This document shows, piece after piece, positions 60,024-64,000 of a stretch of DNA of 64,000 nt. Source of the stretch: CBDBBY01 sp965205055 (lineage in GTDB: Bacteria > Pseudomonadota > Alphaproteobacteria > Rhodobacterales > Rhodobacteraceae); NCBI GenBank assembly GCA_965205055.1, contig OZ242030.1:2976001-3040000 (forward strand). The letters run 5' to 3'. How positions within the stretch are numbered: position 1 is the first letter of the stretch; every line of letters begins with the position of its first letter. The notes below the pieces were generated by a model. It saw only the letters and a list, made by a program, of their open reading frames with translations, was not told the DNA's origin and did not search any database. A program made the position numbers and the translations under genes.

Positions 60024-61398
60024 GTGGCAGATTTTAGTCAGTTAGTACCTTATTTGGCGGACGGAAAGGAGACGTTCAAAGATTGCCGACCAGCCACAGG
60101 TCCTCGCATCTTTTCCTATTGGCTTGTCCGAATCATTTGGAACCCTCTTTGTCGGGCGGCGATCAGCCGGTCCGGGCTGGCCGTCCATTTGAACGGCTTC
60201 GCCTCCTTCCCGTTGTGAAGCTCGATGAAGCCGTCGACCGCCGCCTTGAGATCCTCGAGGGAATCATGGACGCCGCGCCGGAGACGGCGGTTGGCCAGCT
60301 TCCCGAAGAAGCCCTCGACCGCGTTCATCCAGGAGCAGGAGGTCGGCGTGAATTGGAGGGTCCAGCGGGGATGGTCCTTCAGCCACTCCAAGACGGCTTT
60401 GTGCTTGTGGGCGGAGTAGTTGTCCAGGATGGCGTGGATATCCTGCCCGGCGGGCACCTCCTTGTCGACCTGCTCGAGGAACGCGATGAACTCCTGATGC
60501 CGGTGGCGCTCGGAGTGGCGGCCGATGACCGTCCCGTCCAGAATGTTCATCGCGGCGAACAGCGTCGTGGTTCCGTTCCGCTTGTAGTCGTGCGTCATCG
60601 TCGCGGGCCGTCCCGGTTTCATCGGCAGCGCCTTCTGCGTCCGCCCGAGCGCCTGGATTTGCGTCTTCTCGTCGATCGAGAGAACCACCGCGTGGTCCGG
60701 CGGATTCATGTACAACCCGATGACTTCGCGGGTCTTTTCCGCGAACTTCGGATCGGTCGAGACCTTGAATTGTCGCACCTTGTGCGGCGCAAGCCGGTGG
60801 CGGACGAGGATCTTGTGCACGGTCGTCGGCGAGAGGCCGACCTTCTCCGCCAAGGCGCGCACCGTCCAGTGCGTCTCCCCCTCCGGCGCGGAGCTCCGCG
60901 CCAGCTCCACCACCTCGCGGACCTTCGCCTCGGACGTCCGGGGCTTGCCCGGCGGGCGCGTCTTGTCGCGCAGAAGGCCGTCCACGCCCTCCCGCATGAA
61001 CCGCTCCTGCCAGCGCCACACCGTCGCCTTCGCCGAGCCGGTCTCGGCCATGACCGCCATCGTCCCCAAGCCGTCGTCCGTCAGAAGGACGATCCGCGCC
61101 CGGCGCGCGTGCTTCACCTTGCTGTTGCCGCCTCCCGCGATCGCCTCGAGCCGCCTGCGCTGCTCGTCCGAAACATCGAAGTCCACTCCCGTCCGCATCG
61201 TTCCGCCTCTCGTCTGCCCCGCGCTGTCGCCGCGCGGTTCTTGACAAGACCATACTGGACTCCAGTGAAGCAAACAAGCCACTATGTAGAGTTCAATGAA
61301 TTCCGAAATCGGCTTCTCAGTCCGCTTGATGGAATTGTAGACGCTGCGCCGGAACTAGCAAACCTCAAATGGACTCCAATGAGTCGAACCTGCCACTA
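60024..61398. mobile_element. Complete IS630-family insertion sequence
   Basis: The left end CTAGTGGCAGATTTTAGTCA (60023-60042) and the reversed right end CTAGTGGCAGGTTCGACTCA (61399-61380) form terminal inverted repeats. Both are bounded by TA, the IS630 target dinucleotide. The element is about 1.37 kb and holds one intact transposase gene read leftward. Relics of the same end occur at 15729-15750 and 47147-47280. The outer 200 bp on the right shows a faint echo of transposase C-terminal coding, so this end may itself be composite. Confidence 0.8.
60116..61198 (-). CDS. IS630-family transposase
   Basis: 360 residues from ATG 61198 (MRTGVDFDVSDEQRRRL). The N-terminal helix-turn-helix region contains HARRARIVLLTDDG and GSAKATVWRWQERF. 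The DDE catalytic core is complete: VVLSIDEKTQIQALGR (first Asp), HAILDNYSAHKHKAV (second Asp) and SWMNAVEGFFGKLA (Glu). No internal stop or frameshift, so it is probably active. It mobilises the surrounding element by cut-and-paste at TA sites. Confidence 0.93.
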   Translation of the reverse strand: MRTGVDFDVSDEQRRRLEAIAGGGNSKVKHARRARIVLLTDDGLGTMAVMAETGSAKATVWRWQERFMREGVDGLLRDKTRPPGKPRTSEAKVREVVELARSSAPEGETHWTVRALAEKVGLSPTTVHKILVRHRLAPHKVRQFKVSTDPKFAEKTREVIGLYMNPPDHAVVLSIDEKTQIQALGRTQKALPMKPGRPATMTHDYKRNGTTTLFAAMNILDGTVIGRHSERHRHQEFIAFLEQVDKEVPAGQDIHAILDNYSAHKHKAVLEWLKDHPRWTLQFTPTSCSWMNAVEGFFGKLANRRLRRGVHDSLEDLKAAVDGFIELHNGKEAKPFKWTASPDRLIAARQRGFQMIRTSQ

Positions 61399-61596
61399 GA
61401 TTGGGATAGCCCGATCTGCCACGGGCTCCGTTTCATGATCGGGGATGGGCGGCCAAAGGCTGTTCATGTGGACTCTTCTGGATCAGAAGGGAGAAGTTCA
61501 GCTCGCCGACAGCTGAGCCAAAGTTCTGAACGCCATCAAATGCTGAACCCGTTACACGTAATTGACGACATACCCGAAGCATTCTATCGTCCAGCG

Positions 61597-61890
61597 ATGA
61601 TCGAAGTTCGTTATCATCCTGCATTTGATAAGTGGCTGGCTATTCTTCGTGATCAAAGAGCTGCAGATCGAATAGTCAGTCGGATAGGTCGTGCAAGATT
61701 TGGCCATATGGGCGATGTCAAGACCATTGGAGGCATTGGCGAACTCCGGATCGACTGCGGGCCAGGGTATCGAGTATATTTTGTTCGAAAGGGTCAAGCG
61801 ATCATAATTTTGCTATGCGGCGGCGACAAAAGCAGCCAGCAGCAAGACATTGATCAAGCCATTTCAATGGCGAAGGAGGTCAATAAATGA
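61597..61890 (+). CDS. RelE/HigB-type toxin (HI1419-like addiction killer)
   Basis: 97 residues from ATG 61597 (MIEVRYHPAFDKWLAILRDQ). GHMGDVKTIGGIGELRIDCGPGYRVYFVRKG and IILLCGGDKSSQQQDIDQA are the hallmark segments of the HI1419-like addiction-module toxins (RelE fold), with the conserved GDKxxQ. It is a predicted ribosome-dependent mRNA endonuclease. The frame is intact and overlaps the antitoxin by 4 bp (ATGA). It lies next to the IS630 element. Confidence 0.9.
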   Translation: MIEVRYHPAFDKWLAILRDQRAADRIVSRIGRARFGHMGDVKTIGGIGELRIDCGPGYRVYFVRKGQAIIILLCGGDKSSQQQDIDQAISMAKEVNK

Positions 61891-62189
61891 TTGTTGAAAC
61901 TATGCCATTTGACGAGGCAAAACACTTGCTGGATGCCGAGAGTCAGCGCTTCTTCCTTAACGACGCCATTGAGAGCGGCGACCCCGAGTATGTCGCTTAT
62001 GCACTTCAGGTTGTTGCCCGCGCTCGCGAAATAAAGCAACCGTCTTCCGGAACGGATCCAGCACAGGAATCCCTCGGCAAAGTGCTGAGCAAGAAGAACG
62101 ATCTGCATCTTGGCACACTGACAAGTTGCCTTTCTGCGCTTAATTTTAAATTAAGCGTAGATATTAAGACAAATCCAATAGTCGAATAA
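61887..62189 (+). CDS. HigA-like antitoxin (HI1420-like)
   Basis: 100 residues. It starts MIVETMPFDEAKHLLDAESQRFFLNDAIESGDPEYVAYALQVVARA, the expected N-terminus of HI1420-like antidote proteins, followed by a shorter, more polar C-terminus in place of a full helix-turn-helix (SLGKVLSKKNDLHLGTLTSCLSAL). The helix-turn-helix may be partly degraded but the frame is intact. Translationally coupled to the toxin. Confidence 0.82.
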   Translation: MIVETMPFDEAKHLLDAESQRFFLNDAIESGDPEYVAYALQVVARAREIKQPSSGTDPAQESLGKVLSKKNDLHLGTLTSCLSALNFKLSVDIKTNPIVE

Positions 62190-62524
62190 CATTCTTATTT
62201 ACTTTTGAATTTTGATTCTAGATTTATTCGGTTGAGTCTGAGGTTGTCGTATGTGAAACCTCTTCACCGCTGGATTATTCTTGGAAAAATCAGGTTTTCG
62301 AATCAATCACGTGAGTAGGTTTATTTATTTTTGGTGCGACAGCATGCTTTCTGGCTGACCTGCAGGGAGATACATGAAACGGGTCATATTGCTCCTGCTC
62401 GATCCGAGGTTCATTGCTCTTGCTCGATTCAGTCTCAATTAATTTTTGCCTCTTCACTAGCTAAGCTCGCAGCGACTATCCTGTGCATCCTATTTTTATG
62501 GATCGAGTACATGGCTGGTCAATC
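62190..62524. other. A+T-rich gene-free stretch
   Basis: About 330 bp of low G+C after the TA pair. No coding frame, repeat or RNA gene is convincing. Confidence 0.3.
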
Positions 62525-62644
62525 TCAATATAGTCGGGGCTTTCGCCGCGGTCGGGTTTCGGCTGCGGGCGACCATGCGGCGATTGCGGAAATTCCAGTC
62601 AAGGTGGCGCTTGCCGCTGACACAGCGATTATGAACTTGTCCAC
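62525..62644 (-). pseudogene. Truncated copy of the pilus exported-protein gene
   Basis: From GTG 62644 the frame reads MDKFIIAVSAASATLTGISA then IAAWSPAAET, matching the signal region of the gene at 59194, then diverges and stops after 39 codons. It is part of the duplicated leader block (about 62550-63060 against 59100-59600). Confidence 0.65.
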
Positions 62645-62665
62645 TAAGTATCTCATCCCGACCGC

Positions 62666-62923
62666 CTAATAAAAGGCGACCGCGACTCCAGAAACCGAAC
62701 GCATCGAGATCATTCCAGCCGCACGGGCCGGGTCGGCAATTGCGAGTTCAGAAAGGGGGATTCTGTCAATGCCGTTGGATGATCGCCAACCAGAGGCGCA
62801 TCTCGTTTCGCGTTCTTGGGCAGTCGGCATCCCGACCGCAAATGAAATCGTTTCGTCACGCCCGGTAAATTTAATCGAAAGCGGCCGTCGCCAGCGGTCG
62901 GGGCATTCAATGCAGCACGTCAT
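62666..62923 (-). CDS. Second copy of the small pilus-leader ORF
   Basis: 85 residues from ATG 62923 (MTCCIECPDRWRRPLSIKF), colinear with the protein at 59476-59216 with one codon fewer and no internal stop. It keeps the ORF although the gene after it is reduced to its signal sequence. Function unknown. Confidence 0.42.
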   Translation of the reverse strand: MTCCIECPDRWRRPLSIKFTGRDETISFAVGMPTAQERETRCASGWRSSNGIDRIPLSELAIADPARAAGMISMRSVSGVAVAFY

Positions 62924-62972
62924 ACGCAAGCTCTATTCTGATGGTCGCACGTCAGCATGCGACTGTTTCATC

Positions 62973-62984
62973 CGGATTAATCCG
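62973..62984. promoter_or_regulatory. Duplicate of the 12-bp palindrome
   Basis: CGGATTAATCCG, identical to 59526-59537, in the same position relative to the small ORF. Confidence 0.5.
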
Positions 62985-63319
62985 ATGCCGCGAGCCGGTC
63001 CAAAGCGCCCGTAATCCGGTTTCGATAATTTTGTAGAAACCTTGACGAGATTCGTGGCCGCCGACACAGCCGATTAAGATCAGGCATGTGAAGCGCAGTT
63101 CGTCGTAACGCATCCGCTCAGGTACTGCATGCGCGGCAGACCTCGCCCCCAGGCGTCGGCCTTATTTGTGCTTGAACGCGATCAAAGGAGCCAACCTGCT
63201 CGTTGGGTCGGATTGCTGTATGCAACGAACCGGCGAAGGACGAGCTCGTAGATCTTCAACTGGTTTGCGATCCGGCATTGCATCCATTTGCGGTCGATAA
63301 AGAATGCTTGGATTGGCGA

Positions 63320-63335
63320 TGTTTCATGTGAAACT
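63320..63335. promoter_or_regulatory. Second parS-like 16-mer
   Basis: TGTTTCATGTGAAACT, identical to 59642-59657 and embedded in about 50 bp of shared flanking sequence. Here it is separated from the small ORF by about 245 bp of unrelated DNA. Confidence 0.5.
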
Positions 63336-63426
63336 GTCGGTTGCGGCAGTTGAACTCAGACCCGCACCCAATATGTCTCATGGCTGAATTTGGCCAAATG
63401 CAAGGAGAAAACAGATCTCTTTGAGA

Positions 63427-63585
63427 TTAGGATTTGCGTTCGGTAATCGCTGACCGCAAGCCGTCGACCAGCCCTTCAATCCGCGACACTCGCTCAGACA
63501 GTGCAAGCATGTCCCGGTGCAAATTCCACAGGAATGCCAAGATAGCTACGATACCTGCGAGAGTAAGATAATCAAGATTCAACAT
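63427..63585 (-). CDS. Small single-pass membrane protein
   Basis: 52 residues: MLNLDYLTLAGIVAILAFLW forms a membrane segment (about residues 6-22), followed by an amphipathic, coiled-coil-like tail (HRDMLALSERVSRIEGLVDG). Small proteins with one helix and a short coiled coil of this type are common and mostly of unknown function; some resemble XhlA-like phage proteins. It was found by reading the minus strand, being too short for most gene callers. No strong ribosome site was seen. Confidence 0.5.
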   Translation of the reverse strand: MLNLDYLTLAGIVAILAFLWNLHRDMLALSERVSRIEGLVDGLRSAITERKS

Positions 63586-63743
63586 GTTCCAAACGTGGAT
63601 TTGGTCGCCGCGATTGTCAACCCGTTCATCATGTCTTTCTTCATGAAACTCGCAGTCCGATTCCTGTGGTTATTGACAACCAAGAGCACAGCGGAGCTGA
63701 CCAGTTTTGTGACGACTGTTCCAATGGAGGTTTCCTATTCGGC

Positions 63744-63905
63744 TCAACTGACCTTGTCCAAGATCAGTGCCTGCACGTCCTGCCGAGTGCGCAGGGCGTC
63801 CGCCATAACCGTGCATCCGAACAGGTTCGAGATGTCGTATAGACTTGGCATCGCGGCGATTTCGTTCGACTTGCTTTCGACCTTATCCAGTACCTCGCAG
63901 AGCAC
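63744..63905 (-). CDS. Possible small protein, unknown
   Basis: 53 residues from GTG 63905 (VLCEVLDKVESKSNEIAAM, then NLFGCTVMADALRTRQDVQA). The composition looks protein-like, but there is no family match or ribosome site I can point to. A stop lies 30 bp upstream in frame, so it is not simply the tail of a longer gene in this frame. Confidence 0.3.
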   Translation of the reverse strand: MLCEVLDKVESKSNEIAAMPSLYDISNLFGCTVMADALRTRQDVQALILDKVS

Positions 63906-64000
63906 TTGATGGACCGCTGACGTCGGTCGTCAGTCAAGCCGGGGTTCCGAGGCACCCGCCAACCCTCGCTGAGGGCTGGAGCGCCTAGCGCGACAAGCCG

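Noticed and set aside
60083..61399. 438-codon plus-strand frame across the IS630 element
   Set aside because: It is antisense to an intact transposase with complete DDE residues.
63517..63909. 130-codon plus-strand frame near the right edge
   Set aside because: Overlaps two more protein-like minus-strand frames; composition and lack of start signals argue against it.
1..64000. tRNA or rRNA genes
   Set aside because: I saw no cloverleaf with a conserved T-loop (GTTCRANYC) in proper context and no rRNA sequence; a tRNA scan would be needed to be sure.

Overview
The window looks like part of an alphaproteobacterial chromosome of about 55-60% G+C. This is an inference from gene content: a class I lysyl-tRNA synthetase, late-insertion type cob genes, the HutF/HutG five-step histidine route, FCD-type GntR regulators and two complete TRAP transporters. 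Many insertion-sequence (IS) remnants and toxin-antitoxin (TA) loci suggest a genome under rearrangement.

Layout. 0-1.8 kb: two tandem TbpB-like surface lipoproteins, the first cut by the window edge. 2-14 kb: a divergent catabolic region. The minus strand carries an ABM-like protein, DinB, a flavin monooxygenase, HyuA, HyuB and a GntR regulator. The plus strand carries a kynurenine-formamidase-like hydrolase, a TRAP transporter and a sarcosine-oxidase-like FAD enzyme. A perfect 17-bp palindrome lies between the two units. 14.3-18.3 kb: a broken AbiE system with an IS5-type fragment, then DUF3800 overlapping lysK. 18.6-26.1 kb: a partial cobalamin cluster (cobA, cobB; opposite strand cobM, a cbiG-cobJ fusion, cobI, cobL, cobH). 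26.5-29.3 kb: a methyltransferase, a HigBA locus, an IS5-type fragment and a BrnTA locus. 29.4-38.5 kb: the hut region, with hutI-hutG-hutU running into a TRAP transporter and hutF-hutC divergent; no hutH is present. 38.5-47.6 kb: accessory DNA with a broken UPF0175 gene, an AAA ATPase, manC, a tandem leader array ending in a NYN-domain gene, a ClC channel and IS630 debris. 47.7-49.7 kb: an A+T-rich DUF262 plus HEPN pair, the best candidate for an intact defence module. 49.9-59.5 kb: an IS1595 remnant and a type IVb pilus operon. 59.5-64 kb: duplicated pieces of the pilus operon leader with two parS-like sites, an intact IS630 element, an intact RelE/HigA-type pair and small genes at the right edge.

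Three themes stand out. First, in each of three TA loci (AbiE, HigBA, BrnTA) the antitoxin frame is intact and the toxin frame is broken. Second, the NYN gene is preceded by three roughly 390-bp units, each with a promoter-like TTGACA, an intrinsic-terminator-like hairpin and the 5' end of the NYN gene, and only the last gene copy is whole. Third, the pilus operon leader is duplicated 3.4 kb away with its palindromes conserved. The hut operon layout (TRAP downstream of hutU, no hutH) suggests uptake of urocanate or a related imidazole compound.
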